Origin: Plantactinospora mayteni
GTDB lineage: Bacteria; Actinomycetota; Actinomycetes; Mycobacteriales; Micromonosporaceae
Reading direction: 5' to 3'
Assembly (NCBI RefSeq): GCF_016862935.1
Contig: NZ_BONX01000024.1
Location: 1 to 64,000 of the forward strand
Length of the DNA: 64,000 bases
This document shows, in pieces, positions 8,120 to 15,214 of this stretch (its first letter is position 1; each line of letters starts with the position of its first letter). The notes beneath the pieces were generated by a model. That model did no database searches, was not told the DNA's origin, and saw only the letters and a list, made by a program, of their open reading frames with translations. A program made the position numbers and the translations under genes.

Positions 8120-9511
8120 TCATACACGATCAGCGGCAGTGGGGGTTGGGCTGGGGCGGGTGACGGTGAAAGCGCCGTTGCCGAGGGACAGTGATATTCC
8201 GGCGGTGTACGAGAGGGTGTGGGGGGCGGTGAGCGCGGCTGTGCGTAGCGACAGACGCGCCGGTCGCGGGAACTTCACCGCTCGCAGTCCCCACCTGTCG
8301 TCGCCGTCCGGAACGGCGAGGTTGACCACCGCTGTGGCGTCGCGTACCGCGCCGAACTGGGTGTGGGCGGCGGTGTAGGCGGCCAATGTGAGCTGGGCCT
8401 GTGCGGGTTGGTCAACCACCGTGGGCTGGCGTGAGCCGGTCGGAACCACCGCCTGGGCCCAGTGGTCGGCTGGGGACCGGTCCGCGATCCGGTCGGCCAG
8501 GCTGGGACTCCTAGTGAGCCATTCCTCTGCCAACCTTTGGAACGCCTGGTCGCGCGCCGCCCGGGGCTGACTGGTGGCGGTGAGTACCCTAGTGCCGGCT
8601 CCGGCGAGGGCGTCACACATCTCCCGCAGGGGAACCCGGCCGACGACGTGTGAGTAGCGCACCGACCTGATCTCCAGCATCGCCTGGTGGAGCACCATGG
8701 CGGCATCCAACGCCGCACCCCGCAGTGGTGACCGCTTGATCTGCCGGGGCGCGCGCCGGCCCGCGCTGCGGTCGGGGGTGTCCGCGTCCGCGGCCCGGCC
8801 GGCGTGCGACAGGTGCCACGACGGGTCGTCGAACCCGACGGTGGCCGAGGCGGCGCGGAGGTGGCCCTGGGCGCCGACCCGAACCTCGACCACGTCCGGA
8901 TCGGCGGCCACGGTCGCACCGGCTCTGTCATCGCTGTCGAACCGCACGGCCCAGACATCGTCGAGGAACAGTTGAACGACAGCGTCCCCGTGGTCATCCG
9001 AGGCGGCGTAGCGGCGCGGAGCCACCAGGGCGACGTAGCCGGAGAGTGCCTGCCCGGCGCGTTCCACCCGCACAGTGCGGACCTCGGCACGGGACAGGTC
9101 GTAGTCCGTCGTGACGCTCGCAACGGCCGTCGTGGTCAGCGGCACGACGCCGGGCCATACCTGTCGCCGGTAGTCGCGGTAGTGCACGACACGGTCGACG
9201 AGCGCGGGCAGCAGGGGCTCCAGCCGGTGACCGGCGATCGCGGCCTGCTCGATCATCCACGCCCGACGGGACAGTCCCAGGTCTGCCATCCACACGAGCG
9301 CGGCCCTCGCGCGCCGCTCACGCAACCATCCCGGACGGCTAAGCACCGTCTCGAAAAGTGGGAAGGTGTTGTTGTCCCAGACGTCCGCGATCCGGGCGAC
9401 AGCCTGCCGATCGAAGTAGCGGCCATCGGCCGTCAGTTCCCCGATCCCGGCCACCGACCGGTCTAGCAACGCGGCGAACATCAACATGGCAGAAGACCCG
9501 GTCATGACCAC
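8120..9511 (-). CDS. Unrecognised 463-residue protein
   Basis: I do not recognise the family. The protein appears cytosolic: no signal peptide or convincing membrane span. It has a helical N-terminal part (to about 120: LFETVLSRPGWLRERRARAA), a central beta-rich, acidic part (VRTVRVERAG, VVQLFLDDVWAVRF, VVEVRVGAQG), an Arg/Lys-rich hinge (RRAPRQIKRSP) and a second helical part. The long frame with strong third-position GC supports coding. The start is uncertain: a GTG at 9511 and ATGs at 9505 and 9487 lack good ribosome-binding sites. It lies alone between a methyltransferase and a sigma-factor remnant, in the accessory zone. Confidence 0.7.
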   Translation of the reverse strand: MVMTGSSAMLMFAALLDRSVAGIGELTADGRYFDRQAVARIADVWDNNTFPLFETVLSRPGWLRERRARAALVWMADLGLSRRAWMIEQAAIAGHRLEPLLPALVDRVVHYRDYRRQVWPGVVPLTTTAVASVTTDYDLSRAEVRTVRVERAGQALSGYVALVAPRRYAASDDHGDAVVQLFLDDVWAVRFDSDDRAGATVAADPDVVEVRVGAQGHLRAASATVGFDDPSWHLSHAGRAADADTPDRSAGRRAPRQIKRSPLRGAALDAAMVLHQAMLEIRSVRYSHVVGRVPLREMCDALAGAGTRVLTATSQPRAARDQAFQRLAEEWLTRSPSLADRIADRSPADHWAQAVVPTGSRQPTVVDQPAQAQLTLAAYTAAHTQFGAVRDATAVVNLAVPDGDDRWGLRAVKFPRPARLSLRTAALTAPHTLSYTAGISLSLGNGAFTVTRPSPTPTAADRV

Positions 9512-9748
9512 GGAAGCCTAAGGACGACCCGACGCGCCCGTCCAAACCACAGGCCTCGAACCCGACTCATCCGCGATCACGCCCTCTCATCAGAGCAGGA
9601 GCGTGCGCCGGAGGCCCGACAGGGGGCCCTGCGACCGGTGTACGGACGGTGACGAGCGCCGTGGCTCTCCGCCGCCTCGCGGCAGATCCGGATACCCGAG
9701 CACGGAGCTACACCATATCGATAGCGGCGACGTCGGGTAGTCGCTACG

Positions 9749-9949
9749 GTGCTCGCCACGGATAGCCGAGACCGACAGGGGACGGATGACGCTGGCGCTC
9801 AAGGGGTGCCCGGCGCGTTGTGGACTCAGGCCGGCCTACCACGCGTGGCCTTCGCCTTCACGACCTTCGCCGACAAAATCGCCGAGATCAATCTGATCGC
9901 GAACTCCGATCACCTCCACATGCTCGATCTGGTGATGCTCGACGACTGA
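9749..9949 (+). pseudogene. C-terminal remnant of an ECF41-type (SigJ-like) sigma factor
   Basis: The last 45 codons encode GALWTQAGLPRVAFAF, then a DKIAEINLIA strand and LHMLDLVMLDD before the stop. This order is the end of the SnoaL-like C-terminal domain carried by SigJ/ECF41 sigma factors (typically ...GKI..IDLIADP..LRQLDL..L). No sigma region 2 or 4 is present upstream, so this is a decayed gene rather than a small protein. The preceding 20 codons of the frame do not look related. Confidence 0.55.
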
Positions 9950-10000
9950 CACACCTAGCGCAAACACGGATCCCGCCTTCGAACGGGGGCCTGTCTCGCC

Positions 10001-10203
10001 AACGGCCCTGGCTCACATTCGGTGGTAGCAGTGTGTAGTGGACAGTTTGCCCCGACCATCGAGCTCGACCAACTTGGACGTATCGACACAAAGCTTCACG
10101 TGGATCATGATTGCGGCGTTCCTCGTGAAGCCCGGCCAGCCTCGCGAGCACAGTTTGCGGCGCCGCTACCGACTGTCACCACCGAATGTGAGCCAGAGCC
10201 CTT
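10001..10203. mobile_element. MITE-like element with 33-bp inverted ends
   Basis: The left end (10001-10033) and right end (10171-10203) are inverted repeats matching at 28 of 33 positions, including an uninterrupted 19-bp core CTGGCTCACATTCGGTGGT. About 137 bp lie between, with no coding capacity I trust. The ends beginning GGCTCTGG resemble those of ISL3-type insertion sequences (from memory), so it may be a non-autonomous derivative. I see no clear target duplication. Confidence 0.65.
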
Positions 10204-10243
10204 AGATCCACAGACCCCGCAGCGGTGACTGCGTACGGTCTCC

Positions 10244-11239
10244 TCAGTCGAGCCAGCCGAGCTTGGCGGCGCGGACTCCCGCCTGAAATCGGCTGCGGGC
10301 ATCCAACGTCGACATGATTTCGCTGACCAGCCTGGTGACGGTACGGGTCGACGTACCGAGGCTGCGCGCGATCGCTTCGTCCTTGAGGCCTGACGAGAGC
10401 ATCCTGACGATAGCTTGCTGCTGCTCGCTCGGGTGGGCGGACGCCATGGACTGGGGCACGTCTTCCAGGTCGGACGCAAGGATCCAGCAGTAGTCGAAGA
10501 TGGCGGCGAGCGAGGCGACCAGTGCCCCTCCGCGCAGCAGGACGGCTCCGAACTCGTAGTCCCGGGGATCGATCTGCATGATCGCGTTCTGTCGGTCGAA
10601 GATGATGAGCCGGGTCGGAATCAACGTCGCCAGCCGGATCTCGACGCCCATTTCGGTCTGAGCGTTCGCGGCCCACCGCCAACCTTTGTCCGAGGCCGAC
10701 TGCTGGCTGTACAAGTTGCGTATCCGTATGTCGCGGGCGCGTAAGGCGCTGTATCGCTCCAAGCCTTGTGTCAAGGATGCCATCGACAGGGTGGGTGGTG
10801 GCTGCATCGCCATCATGTCGTGTCTGGTGATCTCGCCGAGTTCGTCGATTGTCTGGTTGATGCGGTCTCGGTCACCGATGAGTTCGACGTGTTTGCTCTC
10901 CGCTGCGCCGTGAGATAGCGGCAGGTAGTCGGCGACCAATGAGTCGATTGACGCCTGTAGATTGTGGAGCTGTTCGGTGAGCGACCGCAGTCCACTGCGG
11001 CCCCCGCTCAGGATGCGGGAGAAGGCGGCCGCCGGGTCGACGGCGGTGTCCGTGACGGGGTGGAGCAGCCCGAGAGCGAGCAACCCGTCCCGGGCCTGGC
11101 CCAGGTCAGCGTCGTCCATGGCTAGAGCGGTGGCGGCCAGCGCTGCGGTTTCCCGGTGTTGCCGCATCCGGGCATAGAGGGTCTTCGTGGGTTGGTCGTT
11201 CGCGACCGAGCCCTTGGGTCGGTCGTGAGCCTCGTTCAT
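10244..11239 (-). CDS. LuxR-type HTH regulator with TrmB-like N-terminal part
   Basis: A 331-residue regulator. The C-terminal HTH (about 270-325) has the LuxR/NarL pattern: QQAIVRMLSSGLKDEAIARS, then LGTSTRTVTRLVSEIMSTL, with a final GVRAAKLGW. The N-terminal half (about 20-130) is helical with a possible winged-helix fold (ARDGLLALGLLHP), and the middle resembles the effector-side domain of actinobacterial 'TrmB/LuxR' fusion regulators often linked to secondary metabolism. No kinase or receiver domain is adjacent. Its ATG overlaps the stop of a 22-codon upstream ORF. Targets are unknown. Confidence 0.85.
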   Translation of the reverse strand: MNEAHDRPKGSVANDQPTKTLYARMRQHRETAALAATALAMDDADLGQARDGLLALGLLHPVTDTAVDPAAAFSRILSGGRSGLRSLTEQLHNLQASIDSLVADYLPLSHGAAESKHVELIGDRDRINQTIDELGEITRHDMMAMQPPPTLSMASLTQGLERYSALRARDIRIRNLYSQQSASDKGWRWAANAQTEMGVEIRLATLIPTRLIIFDRQNAIMQIDPRDYEFGAVLLRGGALVASLAAIFDYCWILASDLEDVPQSMASAHPSEQQQAIVRMLSSGLKDEAIARSLGTSTRTVTRLVSEIMSTLDARSRFQAGVRAAKLGWLD

Positions 11240-11304
11240 CGGTCACCTGCCGCGATGAGGTGGCGCCGACGCAGCCGACTCGGGCTCTGGCGAGTTTCGG
11301 CCAT
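11236..11304 (-). CDS. 22-residue Arg-rich leader ORF coupled to the LuxR regulator
   Basis: ATG preceded by TGGAG at 7 nt spacing; product MAETRQSPSRLRRRHLIAAGD plus Arg. The TGA overlaps the regulator ATG (ATGA), and the regulator itself has only a weak site (GGCAGGTGA) inside this ORF. It may be a translational leader or a short peptide; I have no evidence of secretion. Confidence 0.4.
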   Translation of the reverse strand: MAETRQSPSRLRRRHLIAAGDR

Positions 11305-11726
11305 GGCGATCTCCAGAATTGTTGATCTATGGAATCCGGGCGGTCATGGCAGCAGACTTCCCGTTGCCAGGGATTCCGAGGGGGATGGACATGACGTGGT
11401 CGTCTGGGACGGAACTTACGTGCCGATGGTTTCCGACTTCGACGGGTGCGGCCGGTGGTGGTGCGGAACTCCGTATTCGGTCGTACTCGGTCTACAGCCG
11501 CTCGCCGCCCCCGCCGTGGGGGCGAACGGGCGACGCTGTCAGCGCGGCGGGCGACTGCCCGCTTGTCGACGGTTGATGGCGGAGCGGTACGGCCAGCTGC
11601 GCTGACGGTAGGCACTTCCTGCTGTCGGCCGGGATGTGCCGGCGCGGCGGCAACATGGAAGGGCGCCTGCTTCCGGGGCTGGCGTCGCGCCGGATGCCGC
11701 CGACCTGCTCCGGATCGCGCGTCAGG
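11305..11726. other. Intergenic stretch upstream of the LuxR regulator
   Basis: About 420 bp between the leader ORF and the 3' end of csoR. Overlapping frames on both strands are Arg/Pro-rich and lack initiation signals. The AT-richer patch near 11317-11335 may hold the regulator promoter. Confidence 0.4.
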
Positions 11727-12029
11727 TCAACCGCGTTTCATGAGGCGGCCGACGGCGGCCATCATCTCGGTAGCCATCTCGTCGGCACGTCCTTCGGCGG
11801 CGCCTTCGTGCATGCAATGGCGGGCGTGGCCGTCGAGCAGGCCGAGGGCGACCTTGTCCAGCGCGGCCTGGATCGCGGAGATCTGGGTGAGGACGTCGAT
11901 GCAGTAACGGTCGTCCTCGACCATCTTCCCGATGCCGCGGACCTGTCCTTCGACACGTCGCAGCCGGGCGAGCAACTGGTCCTTGCTGGCGGTGTATCCA
12001 CGGGTCGGGGACGGGTCGGGCGTGGTCAT
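11727..12029 (-). CDS. csoR: CsoR family copper-sensing repressor
   Basis: A 100-residue, all-helical metal-sensor repressor. The Cu(I) ligands are present with the spacing of Mycobacterium tuberculosis CsoR: Cys43 (RYCIDVL), His68 and Cys72 (DGHARHC), i.e. 25 and 4 residues apart. The N-terminal part KDQLLARLRRVEGQVRGI is the DNA-contact helix pattern. Apo-CsoR represses and Cu(I) releases it. It is divergent from the CopZ-like gene with an 83-bp control region carrying G/C-rich dyads. A TATAGT box lies 6 nt before the ATG, so its transcript is probably leaderless. Confidence 0.93.
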   Translation of the reverse strand: MTTPDPSPTRGYTASKDQLLARLRRVEGQVRGIGKMVEDDRYCIDVLTQISAIQAALDKVALGLLDGHARHCMHEGAAEGRADEMATEMMAAVGRLMKRG

Positions 12030-12035
12030 ACATCA

Positions 12036-12041
12036 ACTATA
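12036..12041 (-). promoter_or_regulatory. -10 box of leaderless csoR transcript
   Basis: TATAGT on the minus strand with 6 nt to the csoR ATG. The ACCCCCC-GGGGGT dyad lies immediately upstream, between the -10 and the expected -35, where repressor binding would block it. Confidence 0.55.
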
Positions 12042-12045
12042 GCGA

Positions 12046-12058
12046 ACCCCCCGGGGGT
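12046..12058. promoter_or_regulatory. Candidate CsoR operator (A-C6-G5-T dyad)
   Basis: ACCCCCCGGGGGT followed by AT is a G/C-tract dyad flanked by T/A, which is the known look of CsoR operators (ATACCCnnnnGGGTAT type). It sits in the csoR-copZ divergent region. Confidence 0.65.
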
Positions 12059-12079
12059 ATGCTACGTTCCTTCCCGACC

Positions 12080-12098
12080 GGTACCCCTACCGGGTACC
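12080..12098. promoter_or_regulatory. Second dyad in the csoR-copZ region
   Basis: GGTACCC-ctacc-GGGTACC, perfect 7-bp arms with a 5-bp centre, located directly before the ribosome-binding site of the CopZ-like gene. It may be a second CsoR site or an mRNA hairpin near the start. Confidence 0.45.
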
Positions 12099-12112
12099 CG
12101 TATAGGAGGTTC

Positions 12113-12367
12113 ATGATGTGCACCAGTTGTGAGACGGCTGCCGCGCAGGCCGTACCGACGACCGGCGAGGGCCGGGAGTTCGTCGTGGCGGGGATGTCCT
12201 GCCAGCCATGTTCCACCAAGGTCGCTACCGCGGTACGCGCGGTACCCGGCGTCACCGACGTCCGGGTGGAGTTGTCGGAGCGGCGGGTCACCGTCGCGGG
12301 CACGGCCGAGGAGAGCCAGATTCACGCCGCGATCGTTGGCGCCGGCTACACGATCACCAATCCCTGA
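12113..12367 (+). CDS. CopZ-like heavy-metal-associated (HMA) protein
   Basis: An 84-residue copper chaperone-like protein. The HMA domain (about 25-84) has the metal site GMSCQPCSTKV (CxxC) and the usual beta-alpha-beta-beta-alpha-beta pattern (VPGVTDVRVELSERRVTVAG, HAAIVGAGY). The N-terminal tail adds an extra CTSC pair (residues 3-6), unusual for CopZ and a possible second metal site. AGGAGGT lies 6 nt upstream of tandem ATG ATG. Divergent from csoR and followed 60 bp later by an MFS pump rather than by a CopA ATPase. Confidence 0.88.
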   Translation: MMCTSCETAAAQAVPTTGEGREFVVAGMSCQPCSTKVATAVRAVPGVTDVRVELSERRVTVAGTAEESQIHAAIVGAGYTITNP

Positions 12368-12427
12368 CTCTGGGGTACCAAACCGCTAGGCCTGGGCACA
12401 AACGCCTCGGCCGGAATAGGACTTGTC

Positions 12428-13867
12428 ATGTTGTCGTCGTCCCGGCGTTGGTGGGCGTTGGCGCTCATCGCCGCGGCCCAGTTCATGGTCATCATGGACA
12501 CCTCGATCATCGGGGTGGCCCTGCCCCGCATGCAGGAAGATCTTGGGTTCTCGCAGGAGAACCTGTCGTGGGTGTTCAACGCCTACGTCGTTGCGTTCGG
12601 TGGTCTGCTACTGCTGGGCGGGCGGCTGTCGGACCTGTTCGGCGCCCGCAGGATGTTCGCCACCGGCTGGGCGGTCCTGCTGGTCGGTTCGGTGGTGGCC
12701 GGCGTCGCCGGTACGGTCGGCGTCGAGTTGATCGGGCGGGCGGTGCAGGGCGTCGGCGCCGCGCTGATCGCGCCGTCGGCACTGACCCTGCTGATGATGC
12801 TCTTCGGCGCCACCCCGAAAGAGCTGACCAAGGCCCTGGCGTTGTATGGGGCTGCGGCACCCGCCGGCGGCACGGCCGGGGTGTTCCTCGGAGGTCTGAT
12901 CACCGAGTACGTCAGTTGGCCCTGGGTGTTCTACATCAACATTCCGATCGCGGTCCTGGCCCTGGCGGCGACCCCGGCGCTCATGCCCGGCGGAAACGCC
13001 GGAGGGCGCGGCTCGGTGGACGTGTTGGGCGCCGCCACGGTGACCGCCGGCCTGGGCGCGGCAGTGTACGCGATCGTCCGGGCGCCGGAGGTCGGCTGGG
13101 AATCGGCGCAGACCTTGCTCGTACTGGCCGGTGCCGCCGTGTTGCTCGGACTGTTCGTGGTCATCCAGGCCAACCGTCGCCAGCCGTTGATGCGACTGTC
13201 GATCCTGCGCACCCCGAACCTGGGTGCGGCTAACCTGGCGCAGTTGCTGTTGGGCGGGGCGTGGATCCCGATGTGGTTCTTCCTCAACCTGTATCTGCAG
13301 CAGGTCCTCGGCTACAGCGCTTTCCCCAGCGGCGCCGCTCTACTTCCGATGACGATTCTCATCATGGTCGGAATGATCGTCCTGGCCCCGAGGGCGATCG
13401 CCCGGTTCGGTCCGAAGGCCATGGTGGTCACCGGGCTCGCCGTCCTCGCGGTCGGCATGGGATGGCTGTCACTGATCCGCCCCGACGGCAACTTCTGGGT
13501 GGATGTCCTACCCGCCTCCCTGCTCGCCGCGCTGGGCATGTCCCTCGCCTTCATTCCGTCCCTCGGCACGGCCCTGTCCAGTGCCCGCCCGGAGGAGGGC
13601 GGGTTGGCGGCCGGGATCGTCAACACCAGCTACCAGGTCGGTTCCGCCCTCGGCCTGGCCGCGATGACCGCAGTGGCCGCGTCGTTCGGCGCGGACCAAC
13701 TCGATAACCTTCCGGCCCTGACCGACGGGTTCTCCGCCGCGTTCGTCGGTGCCGCCGCGATCTCCGCGGTGGGCGCGGTGCTCGCCGCGGTCACCCTGCA
13801 TACCGGCAGGCAGGCAGGGGCAGCGGAGACCACCAGCGATGCGGTTGCAGCAACCGCCAACCGCTAG
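12428..13867 (+). CDS. MFS transporter, DHA2 (14-helix) drug exporter type
   Basis: A 479-residue integral membrane protein with about 14 hydrophobic segments. Family motifs are visible: motif D1-like FMVIMDTSIIGVALP in helix 1, motif A GGRLSDLFGARR after helix 2, and motif C-like LYGAAAPAGGTAGVFLGG in helix 5. DHA2 members export drugs or other toxic organics by proton antiport. Lying behind csoR/copZ it may be copper-controlled, though a direct copper role is not typical of the family. A strong hairpin terminator follows. Confidence 0.9.
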   Translation: MLSSSRRWWALALIAAAQFMVIMDTSIIGVALPRMQEDLGFSQENLSWVFNAYVVAFGGLLLLGGRLSDLFGARRMFATGWAVLLVGSVVAGVAGTVGVELIGRAVQGVGAALIAPSALTLLMMLFGATPKELTKALALYGAAAPAGGTAGVFLGGLITEYVSWPWVFYINIPIAVLALAATPALMPGGNAGGRGSVDVLGAATVTAGLGAAVYAIVRAPEVGWESAQTLLVLAGAAVLLGLFVVIQANRRQPLMRLSILRTPNLGAANLAQLLLGGAWIPMWFFLNLYLQQVLGYSAFPSGAALLPMTILIMVGMIVLAPRAIARFGPKAMVVTGLAVLAVGMGWLSLIRPDGNFWVDVLPASLLAALGMSLAFIPSLGTALSSARPEEGGLAAGIVNTSYQVGSALGLAAMTAVAASFGADQLDNLPALTDGFSAAFVGAAAISAVGAVLAAVTLHTGRQAGAAETTSDAVAATANR

Positions 13868-13899
13868 CGCTCCGACACTCCTGGCTGACCCGGCCGCAG

Positions 13900-13940
13900 T
13901 CAAGGTTGTCCTGGCCCCGTTCGGGCCAGGACAACCTTGA
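13900..13940 (+). terminator. Strong hairpin terminator after the MFS gene
   Basis: Perfect 18-bp stem (13900-13917 with 13923-13940) around a 5-nt loop, TCAAGGTTGTCCTGGCCC on the left arm, 33 bp after the MFS stop. No U-run follows, as is common in actinomycetes. Confidence 0.75.
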
Positions 13941-14138
13941 CCGGCGCCGTCGAGAGGCGGCATCAGGCTCGGCCCGCCGGTCGATCTCGGCCCCGTTGTC
14001 GGGCGCCGGCAGCCGTTTGATCCTCTCAGCGGCAGGCGGAGCCGACGATCGGTAACCTCCTACTCATGAGGCGCGATGTATGCCGACAAGCGCTATCGGC
14101 CCGCCTCGACGGGGAGGCAGAGGGCCAGGAGACGATTC

Positions 14139-14216
14139 TAGGATGTCTCGGGTGCCCTCGACCGTGACCGCGAGCGCGATATAGATCGGCCGGTTGGCGA
14201 CCTTCTGTCCACGAAC
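14139..14216 (-). pseudogene. IS256-family (mutator) transposase fragment
   Basis: About 26 codons read VRGQKVANRPIYIALAVTVE then GTRDIL, the segment following the first catalytic Asp in IS256-type transposases (typical form KVRDGQVANRPIYVALAVT..G.RDILG). It abuts the IS630-type fragment in another frame, so two different IS remnants are joined here. Confidence 0.6.
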
Positions 14217-14518
14217 GCCGGATCGTTGGACAGCTTGAAGGTGCCGGACCGGTGGGGACGCAGGTCGTGGGCGCGCCACAGGTCGGCGATGAAGTTGTGC
14301 GACACCCGGACGTTCTCGTGCCGAGCCAGGAACGCGGCCATCTCCCGGCTCGACCAGTGCGTCAGCCCGGTCACCGCTGGTGGGGTCATCCGGGTCAGTG
14401 CGAGGATCCGCGCCCGAACCGAGCCGGGAACCTCGGCCGGCTTACCCGGCCGGGGCCGGTCGGCAAGGCCCGGCACACCCCGGTCGTGGTAGCGACGCAC
14501 CCGCTCCCGGCGTACCAG
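14207..14518 (-). pseudogene. IS630-family transposase N-terminal fragment
   Basis: About 104 codons read LVRRERVRRYHDRGVPGLAD, then RPRPGKP, LTRMTPPAVTGLTHWSSREM, FIADLWRAHDLRPHRSGTF and KLSNDPAF. This is the helix-turn-helix and linker region of IS630-type transposases; the DDE catalytic part is missing because the frame runs into the IS256 fragment. No start or inverted repeat is evident. Confidence 0.7.
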
Positions 14519-14623
14519 CCGCGAGTGGTGGTGATCCGAGAACAAGGACACCGCAATCCACTTCCCCGAACTCGACAGCATGGCGGGCTCGGGGACGTCG
14601 TGCGCCCGGCTTCTGGCTCGGGG

Positions 14624-14943
14624 TCGAGTCTCGTCACGGCGGCCCAGATCCTCGGGGCCAATCTGAGTAGCCGGATGCGCATCGAGGGCCATACCGACAC
14701 CACCGGTACGGCCGAGTCGAACCTCATCCTCAGCCGGGGCCCGAGCTGCGGCGGTGACGACTTCCTGGTCAGCCACGGCGTCACCGCCGACCGGTTGAGC
14801 GCCAAGGGGCTCGGGGCGAGGCGGCCCAAGGTGGCCGAAACCACCGCTGACAACCGGGCCGAGGGTTGACGGGTGGAGCTGGTCGTCAGCACCGCCATGT
14901 CGCCACCGGGGTCGCAGCCGATCAGCGGCGGCGCGGCCGAGTG
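14624..14943 (+). pseudogene. OmpA/MotB C-terminal-domain pseudogene
   Basis: The frame encodes MRIEGHTDTTGTAESNLILS, DDFLVSHGVTADRLSAKGLG, ARRPKVAETTADNRAEG, then an in-frame TGA followed by RVELVVSTA. This is the peptidoglycan-binding OmpA-like core (EGHTD, S..RA..V, G...RL...G.G, N...NRRVEL). The TGA replaces the expected NRRVEL junction and no upstream domain or start is present, so the gene is broken at both ends. Confidence 0.65.
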
Positions 14944-15146
14944 ACACGAACGCCTGGCACAACGCCTTCAACCGCCTCCGTTTGCGCGGCCCCTCACCGG
15001 TGGCGGGTCGCGACCGAACGCGGCGCGCCCGCCGGGTCTGTGGACCTAACGGGCGGGACCTTGATAGGTCCACAGTCCCCAGCCCGGCGCGGACGGTGGC
15101 GAACATGTGATGACCTGCTCGATCGATGTACCCCTTGACTTGGTCA

Positions 15147-15177
15147 ATTACGGATGGCATCGTGCCCTCATTACGGA
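15147..15177 (+). promoter_or_regulatory. Direct repeat in the upstream region of the sugar-cluster lipoprotein
   Basis: ATTACGGA occurs twice (15147-15154 and 15170-15177), 23 bp apart, about two helical turns, and 38 bp before the start of the binding-protein gene. A TTGACT (15135-15140) precedes it. It is a candidate regulator site; no match to a known operator is claimed. Confidence 0.3.
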
Positions 15178-15214
15178 CGACCGTTATGAGAGCTCCGGTG
15201 CGGAGGTGGATCGT

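Larger units (their letters stand above)
9512..10243. other. Intergenic stretch with sigma remnant and MITE-like repeat
   Basis: About 730 bp without an intact gene. It holds the sigma-factor scrap and the inverted-repeat element listed separately; the rest (9512-9748) shows nothing I can name. Confidence 0.6.
13941..15214. other. Mobile-element scar zone
   Basis: About 1.27 kb with no intact gene. It contains fused transposase fragments on the minus strand and an OmpA-like pseudogene on the plus strand (listed separately), then about 270 bp leading to the sugar-binding lipoprotein gene. The remaining long frames are compositional shadows. Confidence 0.65.

Noticed and set aside
10034-10170. 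Short ORF inside the MITE-like element
   Set aside because: Its product has no recognisable domain and the frame is not flanked by initiation signals.
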